Positions 16,445 through 25,668 of a DNA stretch of 61,684 nucleotides are shown here, piece by piece. Both the position numbers and the translations under genes were made by a program. Under the pieces are notes generated by a model. It searched no databases. It was given only the letters and a program-made list of their open reading frames with translations, and was not told where the DNA came from. Each line of letters starts with the position of its first letter. The stretch's first letter is position 1. Source of the DNA: Blautia sp. (GTDB lineage Bacteria > Bacillota > Clostridia > Lachnospirales > Lachnospiraceae). The DNA lies in assembly GCA_017459635.1 (NCBI GenBank), contig JAFUCO010000102.1:1-61684 (forward strand). Reading direction: 5' to 3'.

Positions 16445-16491
16445 AGCCGGTTCTCTGTGCTGTAAATCAGCACAGAGAACCGGCTTTTTTT
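16445..16491 (+). terminator. REP-derived terminator of the dehydrogenase gene
   Basis: AGCCGGTTCTCTGTGCT pairs with its exact complement (17 bp) around the loop GTAAATC and is followed by seven T. The stem belongs to the same family as the REP-like palindromes. Confidence 0.9.
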
Positions 16492-16537
16492 GCCCTATAA
16501 ATGCCCTCAAGCGGGCGGAGCCATTTCTACCCCTCCT

Positions 16538-16577
16538 CCTGAGAACCCTTGATTTTCAAGGCTTCTCAGGCCTGTTT
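16538..16577 (+). terminator. Second terminator-like hairpin
   Basis: CCTGAGAA-CCCTTGA pairs with TCAAGG-CTTCTCAGG, followed by CCTGTTTTTG. It may be a backup for the terminator at 16445-16491. Confidence 0.6.
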
Positions 16578-16759
16578 TTGACGGTATTTATCTGACAATT
16601 CTGATAAAAGGCCCGTTTTGGGGGTTTTAACAACTCTGTAACATTTCAAAGGGCATAATATCCCTATAAACATATTATAGCGTAGTCCAACTATCCAGGC
16701 AACTATTTTTCAAAAAAATGATAATTCATCTATTTTTCTCTTTTTCGCTGCCACTTATC

Positions 16760-16846
16760 TCATCGTATACAATCAAGTATTATTTGATATCCACGTTCTG
16801 TAAGATCATCCGTGCTGTCATTATTCAGCGCATATATGATCCTCAT
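16760..16846 (-). pseudogene. Relic of a transglutaminase-type secreted protein gene
   Basis: The minus strand reads MRIIYALNND, then STDDLTERGY and QIILDCIR before a stop. This matches the segment MRIIYALNNNITDILTEREH of the transglutaminase at 18770-19730. It begins at the stop codon of the BspA-like gene, one frame away. It is therefore the remains of a second copy, or of a C-terminal extension once attached to the BspA-like protein. Confidence 0.6.
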
Positions 16847-18687
16847 CCTACGCCCATCCCGTCATATCCCCGGACCACGATATCATATATTTTCCTCTGC
16901 ACTCTGGGATCATCTGACTTGACTGTGGAAAGATTCTCACATCCATGAAACATAGCAAATGTATCCATTGTGTTTTGTAAGTTAAATCTATGCAGATCCA
17001 TATATTCCAGATTGTGGCAGCCGTCAAACATGGATTCCATATCAGTTACATTGGTCGTATCAAAGCTGCCTAGATCAAGTTCTCTTAACGACTCACATCC
17101 ATTGAACATACACCGCATTTCAGTAACATTTGATGTATCGAAGCTGCTCAGATCCAGCTCTTCCAGACTTTCACAATAGCAAAACATATAATCCATATTG
17201 AGAACATTTCCGGTATCAAAAGCACTGATGTCAAGTTTTTTCAGGTTGGAACATCCTTCAAACATGGAATACATATCGTAAACATTGGAGGTATCAAACC
17301 CCGACAGGTCCAGTTCTGTCAGGCTGGCGCAGTTTCTGAACATAGTCTCCATGCTGCGTACGTTTGACGTATCAAACCCACTTAAATCTAATTGTTCAAG
17401 GCTTGTGCACATGTAAAACATGCATCCCATGTTTGTGACTTTAGAAGTGTCAAAGCTGCTGAGGTCTAATGCTTTCAATTCGTTGCAATCATCAAACATT
17501 GAATCCATGTCAAGAACATTCGATGTATCAAAAGAAGACAGATCTACTTTTTTCAGGCTATGGCAGTACAGGAACATCCCATTCATAGAAATGACATTTG
17601 AGGTATCCAAACCGGTAAGATCAGGCTCTTCCAGACTCGAACATGCTAAAAACATATCTCGCATACTTAAAACAGCTGATGTATCGATACCGGACAGATC
17701 TGCCTTTATCAGATTACTGAAGCCCCAAAACATCCGGGACATATCCACGGCTCTTACAGTTTCCGCCTCGGAATACCAGAAAATATCCCCATTCTCATAC
17801 CAGGCAGTAACTTCAGAAGTACCTTCTTCTGAAAGAATTATTGTTTTGGCATCAGAAGGGGCAGGGGAAAGAGATCTCTGAAAAGTCCTTATTCTGTCGG
17901 CTGCATCTTCTCCTTCTGCCAGAGCAGAGTCGTTTAAAGCTAATTCCTGGAATAATTCGTTCATCTTCTCACCGCTCATCAGTGTCGCAGTTTCTCCCTG
18001 AGTCCCAGCGGCATTGACCATTTGTGATTCTGTTTTATCTGTATTCCAGGTCGTCTCATCAATAAAAGACTTCATCAAGTCTCTAAGTTCATCTGTAAGT
18101 TCACAGTATTTCGCTCTTATGTAAAAAAATACCTCGCTCCCGTCTTTGATCGTAATATAAAACACACTGTCTAATGTCTCAAATGTAATGTAATCCGCTG
18201 TTTCAGTCTCATAAACAGAATAAGTACTTTGATGATATTCAGCTGTAGTTTTTCCTGCAAGCAGATATTGGTCAAGGCCCGGAAAATCTCTCAGATCTTT
18301 TATGCCTGCATATTCAGAGTCTTTCTTTTTGATAATAATATCATAATTATTATCAGGAAAATAAGATTCCGAGGAGAAAGCCAGCAGCTCATATCCCAGC
18401 ATTTTCATATAAGCATCCACACTCTCCTTAGAAATATAGTCGCTCTCTAAAGCTTCCAGGTTCGATGAGTTATCCTGTAAATAGACAAAAAATTTTCCAT
18501 CATCAAGCTTTACATTCAAATATCCATCCATCAAAACATAATCTGTCTTCTCATTGGATAGATGCTCTTCTGCCTCTTTGCTGACTTCTTCTGTCTCCGC
18601 ATAAACGCAGCTCAAGTTATATCGCAGCAGAAGTCCCAAAAGCATTATTCCGATGCAGTACATAATACTTTTTCCGATTTTTATCAT
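16843..18687 (-). CDS. BspA-like (DUF285) repeat surface protein
   Basis: This is a 614-residue secreted protein. The ATG at 18687 was chosen for its GGAGG site 8 bases upstream; it gives a signal peptide (MIKIGKSIMYCIGIMLLGLL). An N-terminal domain of unknown type (about 30-240) is followed from about 320 by ten repeats of 25-26 residues with the pattern LDLSSFDTSNVTEM--MF-GC-SL. This is the DUF285/BspA-like leucine-rich repeat found in surface adhesins. There is no visible anchor or SLH domain, and the frame ends abruptly (YDIVVRGYDGMGVG) where a relic of a transglutaminase gene begins, so the C terminus may be lost. Confidence 0.88.
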   Translation of the reverse strand: MIKIGKSIMYCIGIMLLGLLLRYNLSCVYAETEEVSKEAEEHLSNEKTDYVLMDGYLNVKLDDGKFFVYLQDNSSNLEALESDYISKESVDAYMKMLGYELLAFSSESYFPDNNYDIIIKKKDSEYAGIKDLRDFPGLDQYLLAGKTTAEYHQSTYSVYETETADYITFETLDSVFYITIKDGSEVFFYIRAKYCELTDELRDLMKSFIDETTWNTDKTESQMVNAAGTQGETATLMSGEKMNELFQELALNDSALAEGEDAADRIRTFQRSLSPAPSDAKTIILSEEGTSEVTAWYENGDIFWYSEAETVRAVDMSRMFWGFSNLIKADLSGIDTSAVLSMRDMFLACSSLEEPDLTGLDTSNVISMNGMFLYCHSLKKVDLSSFDTSNVLDMDSMFDDCNELKALDLSSFDTSKVTNMGCMFYMCTSLEQLDLSGFDTSNVRSMETMFRNCASLTELDLSGFDTSNVYDMYSMFEGCSNLKKLDISAFDTGNVLNMDYMFCYCESLEELDLSSFDTSNVTEMRCMFNGCESLRELDLGSFDTTNVTDMESMFDGCHNLEYMDLHRFNLQNTMDTFAMFHGCENLSTVKSDDPRVQRKIYDIVVRGYDGMGVG

Positions 18688-18733
18688 AATAAAATCCTCC
18701 GATTCTAAAGTCTGGATGTACATCTTCAAAAGT

Positions 18734-18742
18734 ATTATACCA
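18734..18742 (-). promoter_or_regulatory. Extended -10 promoter of the BspA-like gene
   Basis: On the minus strand TGGTATAAT lies 47 bases before the start codon. The -35 region is weak, as is usual for extended -10 promoters. Confidence 0.5.
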
Positions 18743-18769
18743 TAAGTCATATCATATTTGTTCCTTATC

Positions 18770-19730
18770 CTAGAACACCCTCAACATCAGCATTTCCTCA
18801 TTCCAGATATATGAACCTCCCTGTGACCTGACAGCGCTGATCTCCTGCAGGATCTCTTCATGATGAGATGCGGTTTCTTCATCTTCAAAATAAATGTAGA
18901 ATTCCGGATATTTGCCGGCAGCTTCACGGGCTGCCTCATATGCTTCTTCAACAGAATGGACCGTATACTCATTTTCCGGACGGGTTGAAAGATCTGTTTC
19001 AGCCAGTAACTGCTCCCCTGTCTCGTGATTCCAGTTGTGTATCCTTTCCGCCCGGTCGAGTCCTATATTAAACCAGGTGTATTCTATCCCGTAATTATCG
19101 CTGTCATCCCAGGTAACATCCACCATTCTCCAGGTTCCGTCAAGCCGGATCAGGTTCCAGATATGTGTCTCATCCTTCCAGTAATTTTCCTCGTCGTTAA
19201 CACTCTCTCCATGCTGATATGTGACTGTAAGGCCCGCCAGACTGCCTACAAGATAAAACGCATCCGCATAGCCGTCGCAGTTTGCCTCTCCATTAAGAAG
19301 CGCTCCTACAGCAGTATCATCTTCTTCCAGATCTTCAACAATTGAATATTTTATTCCCCTGCAAAGACGGTCGTGAATATACTTTGCGATCTGCAGCTGC
19401 TGATCTGCTGTCATCTGTTCCGGTGAAGCATCACTTCCTTCTCCCAGCACCTGTACACGCGCTTCATTCGCAAACGCAAGAGCGGCATCCATGGTTTGAT
19501 GTTCCCGTTCCGTAAGAATATCTGTGATGTTATTGTTCAGCGCATATATTATCCTCATTCCCGGATAATATGAACATCCCGAAAGGATAATAAGCTTCAC
19601 TGGCACAATATACAGGCCCCTGCATTTCCTGTGCCATCACAGGCGCAGAAATTCCAGAGCAAACACCCGCTGCCCCCGTAAGTATAGTACAAGCCGCAAC
19701 TAAATTCCTTATCAAAATCTTCCCTGCCAT
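18770..19730 (-). pseudogene. Secreted transglutaminase-like protein, frameshifted
   Basis: A signal peptide begins at the ATG at 19730 (AAAGGGA upstream): MAGKILIRNLVAACTILTGA, continuing to CASEAYYP. The frame then stops at 19530. The rest of the protein is in another frame from about 19600: GCSYYPGMRIIYALNNN, then a transglutaminase core with catalytic-type Cys in GEANCDGYADAF, His in ETHIWNLIRLDG and Asp in WRMVDVTWDD. The break coincides with a duplicated TATTATCC, 22 bases apart (19563-19570 and 19585-19592). Removing one 22-bp period joins the frames as ASEAYYPGMRIIYALNNN. A GTG at 19606 could start the second part without a signal peptide. The gene may be dead, phase-variable, or a sequencing artefact. 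Confidence 0.72.
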
Positions 19731-20146
19731 CACTTCTGTCCCTTTCATTTTCCAAATAAAAAGCTTCACAAATTCATATCATGTTTATCATACCATATAA
19801 AAAAACACTTTCGTAGAACATGGATTTCCTTAAATCTACTGAAGCATGTGATCCTTTCTTCGACCCCTGTTCTGATGATAGTCATACAGATCAGAACCTT
19901 TTATCAAGAATGAAGAGATAGTCCTCTACCTAAAAAAAGGCCCTTTATGTCGATTTCTTTTGCTTGACTTTTGTCCGGCAATCTATTATCCTGAAATTAC
20001 ATATCTGGGACATCTCTTTGCTATCTCTGGCAGTTTTTTCCCGTATGCATATTCTACAAAAAGCGGGGAAGCCCAGATGCAAATGCTTTACATCACTTTG
20101 ACAGGATTTCCCCGCAAGCACCTGAAGCCGAGAGGAGGCCTGTCTT

Positions 20147-20753
20147 TTGAACAGAAAAGCATTTGAAAATCTTAACCTTATTGACAATTTTCTATTCGGA
20201 GTTACATTGGATCATAAAGTATATGGCTCTTCCGAATGTGTGGGTGATTTTCATCACTACTTTTGATCCTTTCGGAGCAAACAGGATGGTTTACACAATC
20301 AGGAATCATTGTGTAGAACTGCCGGAGATGGACTACGATGACGGAGCTGTCACACTCTATCTTTATGTATATGGCAAAGAAGGTAGGGTATCTGAAAAGC
20401 TGCGTGAGCTGCTCATGTATTTTGCAAATACCAATCGAGAATATGCCTGCAATCCCGAACTCGCAGCCCTCCAGTCCTGCATAGATGATATCAAAACCGA
20501 TTCAAGAATCAAGGAGGCCTATATGGACTTAGCTGAATATATTGAGTTTGAATGTAATGAAGCGACCGAAGAAATTCAGGCCGAACGTGATGATGCTATT
20601 GCTGAACGTGATGACGCTATTGCTGAACGTAATGACGCTATTGCCGAACGTGATGAAGCTACTGCGAAGCTTGATGCTGCACTTTGTCAAATAAATGAGA
20701 TGAAGGCCGAAATAAAGATTTTACAGGAAAAGCTTTTTTCACTCAAAATGTGA
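20147..20753 (+). pseudogene. Rpn-family PD-(D/E)XK transposase, internally deleted
   Basis: A start with AGGAGG upstream (TTG at 20147) reads NRKAFENLNLIDNFLFG, the typical beginning of Rpn/PDDEXK_2 transposases. After about 25 codons the frame is lost. A different frame from about 20224 carries the C-terminal part (LPNVWVIFITTFDPFG, then MDYDDGAVTLYLYVYGKEG) and a coiled coil made of ERDDAIA heptads. The nuclease core of about 150 residues is missing, so the element cannot encode an active enzyme. The open 196-residue frame from 20163 is probably not a functional gene. Confidence 0.75.
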
Positions 20754-20860
20754 ACGCAAAAAAATTCATATCATCCCTGCGTATATGGCAAAATGAGGAA
20801 AGTGCCTGAAAAGCTGCGTGAACTGCTCATGTATTTTGCAAATACCGGAAAAGTAAATTG

Positions 20861-20900
20861 AAGGGACGATTCTCTGTCTTAAGACAGAGAACCGTCCCTC
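20861..20900. repeat. REP-like palindrome
   Basis: AGGGACGATTCTCTGTCTT pairs with its inverted copy almost without a loop. It forms the downstream end of Rpn copy A. Confidence 0.85.
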
Positions 20901-21091
20901 TTTGCCTGTCCTGCACCCAAATGTTGTGGTGCAATCTGGAACAAAAATCCTCGTTCATCGAAATGCGCTTTTTGCACTGGAATCATATATAATATCTAAT
21001 ATTTTTTTCAGAAACAAAAACCCGGCGGACAAAATACCGTAAAACTTGCTCATATTTCCAACTCCTGTTTGACGAATACGCTAAATAATGC

Positions 21092-21120
21092 ATGACATTC
21101 TTTATATATTATTGTATACT
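21092..21120 (+). promoter_or_regulatory. Promoter of the glycosidase-phosphorylase pair
   Basis: ATGACA and TATACT are 17 bases apart. The start codon at 21180 has an AAAGGAGG site 7 bases upstream. Confidence 0.6.
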
Positions 21121-21179
21121 ATATCTATTCATGTAAGTATCCATTAAAATACGCACCCACTTTAAAGGAGGTAATACCC

Positions 21180-22721
21180 ATGAGCATTCCATATGTAGCC
21201 AGGGACGAGAAAGGCATTGCTACTCTCTATGTTAATGACAAACCGTTTTTCTGCCATGCGGGGGAGATCCATAACTCAAGCGCTTCGGATCTTAACTATA
21301 TGAAGGAGAATGTCTGGCCCAATCTCCGCAGCCTTAATATGAACAGCGTTATTGCCCCGGTGTACTGGGAAGTTATCGAGGAGGCCGAGGGTATATACGA
21401 CTTCTCTTCCGTTGACGGCCTTATCCTGCAGGCCCGTGAGGAAGGCCTGAAGCTTATATTCCTCTGGTTCGGCCTGTGGAAAAATGCCGAGTCCATGTAC
21501 ATCCCGGGATGGATGAAACAGGATCCGGAGAAATATTTCAGAGCTGAAAAAGTAAACGGCGAACGCACCACCACAGTCTCTCCTCTCTGCAAGGAAGCTG
21601 TTGCGAAGGACCGTCAGGCATTTACAGCTCTCATGAGCCATATTCGCGACTTTGATGAAAAAGAGCAGACCGTCATCGTTATTCAGGTCGAAAACGAGAT
21701 CGGACTTCTTAAGACTGACAGGGATTACTGTGAGACTGCCAATAAAGCCTTTGCTGAAAGCATTCCCGAAAAGCTTGCAGATGCTGTCGGAAAGAGTGGA
21801 ACCTGGACAGAAGTATTTGGCGACGATGCCGGCGAGTCCTTTATGGCGTGGTATTTCGCATCGGCTGTCGAGGAGATTGCCGCAGCAGGAAGAAAAGAAT
21901 ATGCTCTTCCCTGCTATGCAAACGCATGGCTGTATCAGTATCCATGGTATCCGGGTTCCTACCCGTCAGGCGGCCCGGTTGAAAAAGTCCAGCACATCTG
22001 GCGTGCAGCGGCTCCTTCGCTCTTCGCGTTCGGCCCGGATATCTATGTCCCATACTGTGCGGATGTAATGGATTCATATGCATCAGATGAAAATCCGCTT
22101 TTCATCCCCGAGATCAGGAAGGACGCAGTTACCGCTTCATACGCCCTCTATGCATTTATGGCAAAGAACGCGATCTGCTATTCTCCTTTCAGGATTGAAG
22201 AACTCGCACTCGACCCGGCGCTTGTTGACCGTCCTCCAATGGAAGTTATGATAGCGCTCAACATTGATCCTTCCGCTTTTGACATCACGGACAGCAAGGA
22301 TTTCCTGGCCTGCACCAATAAGTTCCTCGATGACCTTGAACCTCTGTATCTCAAATACAGGGGAACAGAGCATCTGAAAGCTTTCGTCCGCCATGGCGAG
22401 AATGACAACGGAACATTCCTGAGGTTTAAGGATTATGACCTCACCGTATCCTATGCTCCAAGACAGACTGCCAAGCCTCTCGGCGCCGGCGCTGTTATCG
22501 AGCTTGATGAGAACACCTTCCTTGTCACGGCCATGTCCTGCAGCATGCAGTTCCATGTAAAACCGGGCAGCACGGCACAGGTTGATATCCTCAGGCTTGA
22601 AGAAGGCGCTTTCGAAAACGGTACCTGGAAGAGGGACCGTATTCTAAATGGCGACGAGAAAATGTCCTTAAGCTTCGGCCCGATGCCGAAGATGCTCATG
22701 GTCAAACTGTATCAGTTCTGA
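21180..22721 (+). CDS. GH35-like (DUF5597-type) beta-galactosidase
   Basis: This is a 513-residue clan GH-A glycoside hydrolase related to GH35/GH42 beta-galactosidases with a DUF5597-type C-terminal part. The TIM barrel starts with PFFCHAGEIHNSS and NMNSVIAPVYWEVIE. The likely acid/base is Glu173 in IVIQVENEIG; the likely nucleophile is Glu near 310 in PLFIPEIRKD. There is no signal peptide, so it acts in the cytoplasm on imported oligosaccharides. The GH94 phosphorylase gene follows 136 bases later, which suggests a pathway where one enzyme trims and the other phosphorolyses a beta-linked sugar. The pair is enclosed by two Rpn element relics. The specific substrate cannot be read from sequence. 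Confidence 0.82.
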   Translation: MSIPYVARDEKGIATLYVNDKPFFCHAGEIHNSSASDLNYMKENVWPNLRSLNMNSVIAPVYWEVIEEAEGIYDFSSVDGLILQAREEGLKLIFLWFGLWKNAESMYIPGWMKQDPEKYFRAEKVNGERTTTVSPLCKEAVAKDRQAFTALMSHIRDFDEKEQTVIVIQVENEIGLLKTDRDYCETANKAFAESIPEKLADAVGKSGTWTEVFGDDAGESFMAWYFASAVEEIAAAGRKEYALPCYANAWLYQYPWYPGSYPSGGPVEKVQHIWRAAAPSLFAFGPDIYVPYCADVMDSYASDENPLFIPEIRKDAVTASYALYAFMAKNAICYSPFRIEELALDPALVDRPPMEVMIALNIDPSAFDITDSKDFLACTNKFLDDLEPLYLKYRGTEHLKAFVRHGENDNGTFLRFKDYDLTVSYAPRQTAKPLGAGAVIELDENTFLVTAMSCSMQFHVKPGSTAQVDILRLEEGAFENGTWKRDRILNGDEKMSLSFGPMPKMLMVKLYQF

Positions 22722-22740
22722 TCTTCGTTTCAATATAAAA

Positions 22741-22770
22741 GTTATTCACGACCCAGCCGTGAATGGTAAC
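22741..22770. repeat. Remnant of the 195-bp palindromic element
   Basis: GTTATTCACG, ACCCAGC and CGTGAATGGTAAC are the two ends of the element at 7934-8128 fused around a scrap of its first stem. Confidence 0.6.
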
Positions 22771-22795
22771 ATATAAAAGCTGTTTGAGACACCTG

Positions 22796-22848
22796 AACCT
22801 TTTGAGGCGCATTCTGAGCTGCGTCTCAAAAGGTTTCATTTTTGGAGG
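22796..22848 (+). terminator. Hairpin between glycosidase and phosphorylase genes
   Basis: AACCTTTTGAGGCGC pairs with GCGTCTCAAAAGGTT (one mismatch), followed by TCATTTTTGG. It ends 10 bases before the phosphorylase ATG and overlaps the position of its ribosome site (GGAGG at 22843), so it may act as attenuator. Confidence 0.55.
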
Positions 22849-22857
22849 AAAACTTTT

Positions 22858-25443
22858 ATGCAATATGGCTTTTTTGACGATAAAAACAGAGAATATGTCA
22901 TAACCCGCCCCGATACACCGGAAGCCTGGGCCAATTACCTTGGATCCCCGGAATATGGCGCTCTTATTTCCAACAACGCTGGAGGGTACAGCTTTGTAAA
23001 ATCCGGAGCAAACGGCAGAATCCTCCGCTATTCTTTTGACAGGAGCGATAAACCGGGAAGGTACATCTATCTGCGTGACAACGAGACTTGCGATTACTGG
23101 TCAGCCTCCTGGCAGCCTGTCGGCAAAGAGATTGAGAGTGAAGAAAATGTTCCGGGAAATATAGTAGAGTCCCAACAGTCTCAGGACGGTTCCGGAAGCC
23201 CGGAAGCCTCTGAACAGCCTCTGAACAGTTTCGGAAGTTCGAAAGTTTCTGAACAACCTATGGCCGGTTCAGGAGATGTTTCTTCCATATCCCGTACTCC
23301 CGAGTCAACGTCCAAATATACAAGCGAATGCCGTCACGGCCTTGGTTATACTGTCATCTCTTCTTCATACAGCGGAATAGGCGCGAGGACCCTTTACTAT
23401 GTACCGCAGGGTGCTGACTGGGAGGTCTGGAATATTGAGGTTACAAACCAGTCAGACAAAGAGAGGCAGCTTACCGTTACCGGATATGCTGAATTCACCA
23501 ACAACAGCAATTACGAGCAGGACCAGGTGAACCTTCAGTACTCACGTTTCGTTACAAGCACAGTCTTTCGTGAGAATCGCGTACTGCAGCGGATACACGG
23601 AAATCTTGCCTCTTCCGGCGATGATTCATCAGTAGACAACAATGATTTTCAGGAACGCTTTTTCGGACTCGCCAGAGGCTCCGTCGATTCCTGGTGCGGG
23701 GACAAAGCACTGTTTCTTGGGAATTATCACAGTTATGGAGACCCGGTTGGGGTAATCTCCGGAAATCTCGGGGACGAAGCAGGATATAATGATTACTGCT
23801 GCGGAGCCATTTCATCCGTAATAACTCTTGCACCGGGCGAAAAGAAACAGCTTACCTTTGTTCTTGGCATGAAGCATGACGCTGAAGCAGCAAGTATAAT
23901 GGAGCATTACGAAAACAGTGATGCATGCCGTGAAGAGCTCGCTTCACTGAAGGAATGCTGGGAAGAACGCCTTTCCGGTTTCCGCATAAAAACTCCCTGT
24001 CCGGAATTTGACACCATGATAAATATCTGGAACGCCTACAACTGTTTCATGACCTTTATCTGGTCCAGGGCCGCATCTTTTATCTACTGCGGCCTTAGAA
24101 ACGGATACGGCTACCGTGATACTGTGCAGGATATACAGGGGATCATTCATCTTCAACCCGAGATGGCTGCTGAAAAGATACGTTTTATGCTATCCGGGCA
24201 GGTAGATAACGGCGCAGGGCTGCCGCTTGTCAAATTCACGCACAATCCCGGACATGAGGATACACCTGACGATGCCTCCTATGTCAAAGAGACAGGTCAC
24301 CCGGCATACCGGGCAGATGATGCTTTGTGGCTCTTCCCTACTGTATTCAAATATGTTGCCGAAACAGGAAACACAGACTTCCTTAATGAGATCATTCCCT
24401 ATGCAAACAAGGGCGAGGACACAGTGTATGATCATCTGAAAAAAGCAATAGGTTTCTCCCTTGCCCACCTTGGTCCGCACGGAATGCCGGCAGGTCTGCA
24501 TGCCGACTGGAACGACTGCCTGAGGCTGGGCAAGAACGGCGAGTCTACTTTTGTGGCTTTCCAGTTCTGCTATGCTTTTAAGATAATGAAGCTGTTTGCC
24601 GAAAAGCTGAACGATACAGATTATATTCCCTTCCTCGATGAGCAGCTTGCGAGGCAGGAAAAGCTCCTTAACACTCTGTGCTGGGATAATGACAGGTATA
24701 TACGCGGTTTTACTGAAGCCGGGCAGGTGATAGGAAAACGCGAAGACAACGAAGCCAGCATGTGGCTGAATCCGCAAAGCTGGGCTGTCATCAGCCGGAC
24801 GGCTTCACCGTCTCAGGCCGAAAGCGCCATGGACAGCGTCATGGAGCACCTCAATACACCCTATGGAGCCATACTGATGGATCCGCCGTACCAGAAGGAG
24901 GCTTTTGATGGTGCCCTTATGGTCATCTATAACAAGGGGGTCAAAGAAAATTCTGGCGTCTTCTCACAATCCCAGGGCTGGCTGGTGCTTGCTGAAGCGC
25001 TTCTCGGACACGGTGACCGCGCCTTCACATACTGGAAAGAAAACTCTCCATCCATGCAAAACAACAAGGCTGAGATCCGCCGTATGGAACCTTACTGCTA
25101 TGGTCAATTTACCGAAGGCAAAGACAGCCCGCACATGGGTCGCTCACACGTCCACTGGCTGACAGGTACAGCCTCCACAATGATGGTAGGCTGCGTTGAG
25201 GGAATCCTCGGCATGCGCCCCGATATAGACGGACTGCGGCTATCCCCATCCATTCCGGCCGAGTGGGAAGGCCTCACCATAGATAAAATCTTCCGCGGCA
25301 AAAAACTTCACATAGAAATAAAAAATCCCGCTCATAAGCAGAGCGGCTGCCACAGCCTGCTCCTGAACGGAAAAGAAATCGGCTGTGATTATATACCCGC
25401 AGCTATGCTGGATGATACAAACACGATCATCCTGACGCTCTAA
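22858..25443 (+). CDS. GH94 cellobiose/chitobiose-type phosphorylase
   Basis: This is an 861-residue GH94 glycoside phosphorylase that splits a beta-linked glucoside with phosphate to give a sugar 1-phosphate. The N-terminal beta-sandwich starts MQYGFFDDKNREYVI; the catalytic (alpha/alpha)6 barrel has GLRNGYGYRDTVQDIQG, RADDALWL and the catalytic Asp in LHADWNDCLR near 549; the end carries GMRPDIDGLRLSPSIP. Residues about 92-153 are a Ser/Pro/Glu-rich insertion, splitting the usual WQPVGK and ECRHGLGYT motifs that are normally close together. It is otherwise intact and cytoplasmic. ADWNDC fits cellobiose, chitobiose or related phosphorylases, so substrate is open. Confidence 0.9.
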   Translation: MQYGFFDDKNREYVITRPDTPEAWANYLGSPEYGALISNNAGGYSFVKSGANGRILRYSFDRSDKPGRYIYLRDNETCDYWSASWQPVGKEIESEENVPGNIVESQQSQDGSGSPEASEQPLNSFGSSKVSEQPMAGSGDVSSISRTPESTSKYTSECRHGLGYTVISSSYSGIGARTLYYVPQGADWEVWNIEVTNQSDKERQLTVTGYAEFTNNSNYEQDQVNLQYSRFVTSTVFRENRVLQRIHGNLASSGDDSSVDNNDFQERFFGLARGSVDSWCGDKALFLGNYHSYGDPVGVISGNLGDEAGYNDYCCGAISSVITLAPGEKKQLTFVLGMKHDAEAASIMEHYENSDACREELASLKECWEERLSGFRIKTPCPEFDTMINIWNAYNCFMTFIWSRAASFIYCGLRNGYGYRDTVQDIQGIIHLQPEMAAEKIRFMLSGQVDNGAGLPLVKFTHNPGHEDTPDDASYVKETGHPAYRADDALWLFPTVFKYVAETGNTDFLNEIIPYANKGEDTVYDHLKKAIGFSLAHLGPHGMPAGLHADWNDCLRLGKNGESTFVAFQFCYAFKIMKLFAEKLNDTDYIPFLDEQLARQEKLLNTLCWDNDRYIRGFTEAGQVIGKREDNEASMWLNPQSWAVISRTASPSQAESAMDSVMEHLNTPYGAILMDPPYQKEAFDGALMVIYNKGVKENSGVFSQSQGWLVLAEALLGHGDRAFTYWKENSPSMQNNKAEIRRMEPYCYGQFTEGKDSPHMGRSHVHWLTGTASTMMVGCVEGILGMRPDIDGLRLSPSIPAEWEGLTIDKIFRGKKLHIEIKNPAHKQSGCHSLLLNGKEIGCDYIPAAMLDDTNTIILTL

Positions 25444-25460
25444 AAAAACAGGGGGCGAAT

Positions 25461-25486
25461 CAGACAGGGGACGGTTCTCTATCTTA
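25461..25486. repeat. Half REP-like unit
   Basis: GACAGGGGACGGTTCTCTAT is present without its inverted partner. It lies directly before Rpn copy B. Confidence 0.7.
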
Positions 25487-25668
25487 AAAAGGGCCTTTTT
25501 TGTCGATTTCTTTTGCTTGACTTTTGTCCAGCAATCTACTATCCTGAAATTACATATCTGGGACATCTCTTTGCTATCTCAAGCATTGTTTTCCCGTATG
25601 CACATTTTACAAGACAGCGGGGAAGCCCAGATGCAAATGCTTTACATCACTTTGGCAGGATTTCCCCG

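Larger units (their letters stand above)
16398..16842. other. 445-base intergenic region with two terminators and a gene relic
   Basis: It contains a REP-derived terminator (16445-16491), a second hairpin with a T-run (16538-16577), an AT-rich stretch, and a short relic of a transglutaminase gene (16760-16846, minus). No intact gene is visible. Confidence 0.6.
19934..20900 (+). repeat. Decayed Rpn-transposase element, copy A
   Basis: It shares with 25491-26144 a 200-base start (TCGATTTCTTTTGCTTGACT...), the coiled-coil 3' coding part, and about 150 bases after the stop that end in the same REP-like palindrome. The two copies lie in the same orientation and enclose the GH35-like/GH94 genes. 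The stretch from 19748 to 20146 holds no other gene. Confidence 0.75.
20754..21179. other. 426-base intergenic region
   Basis: It contains the tail of the Rpn element, including a second partial copy of its CTGAAAAGCTGCGTGA segment, a REP-like palindrome (20861-20900), and the promoter of the glycosidase gene (21092-21120). No gene is seen. Confidence 0.6.
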
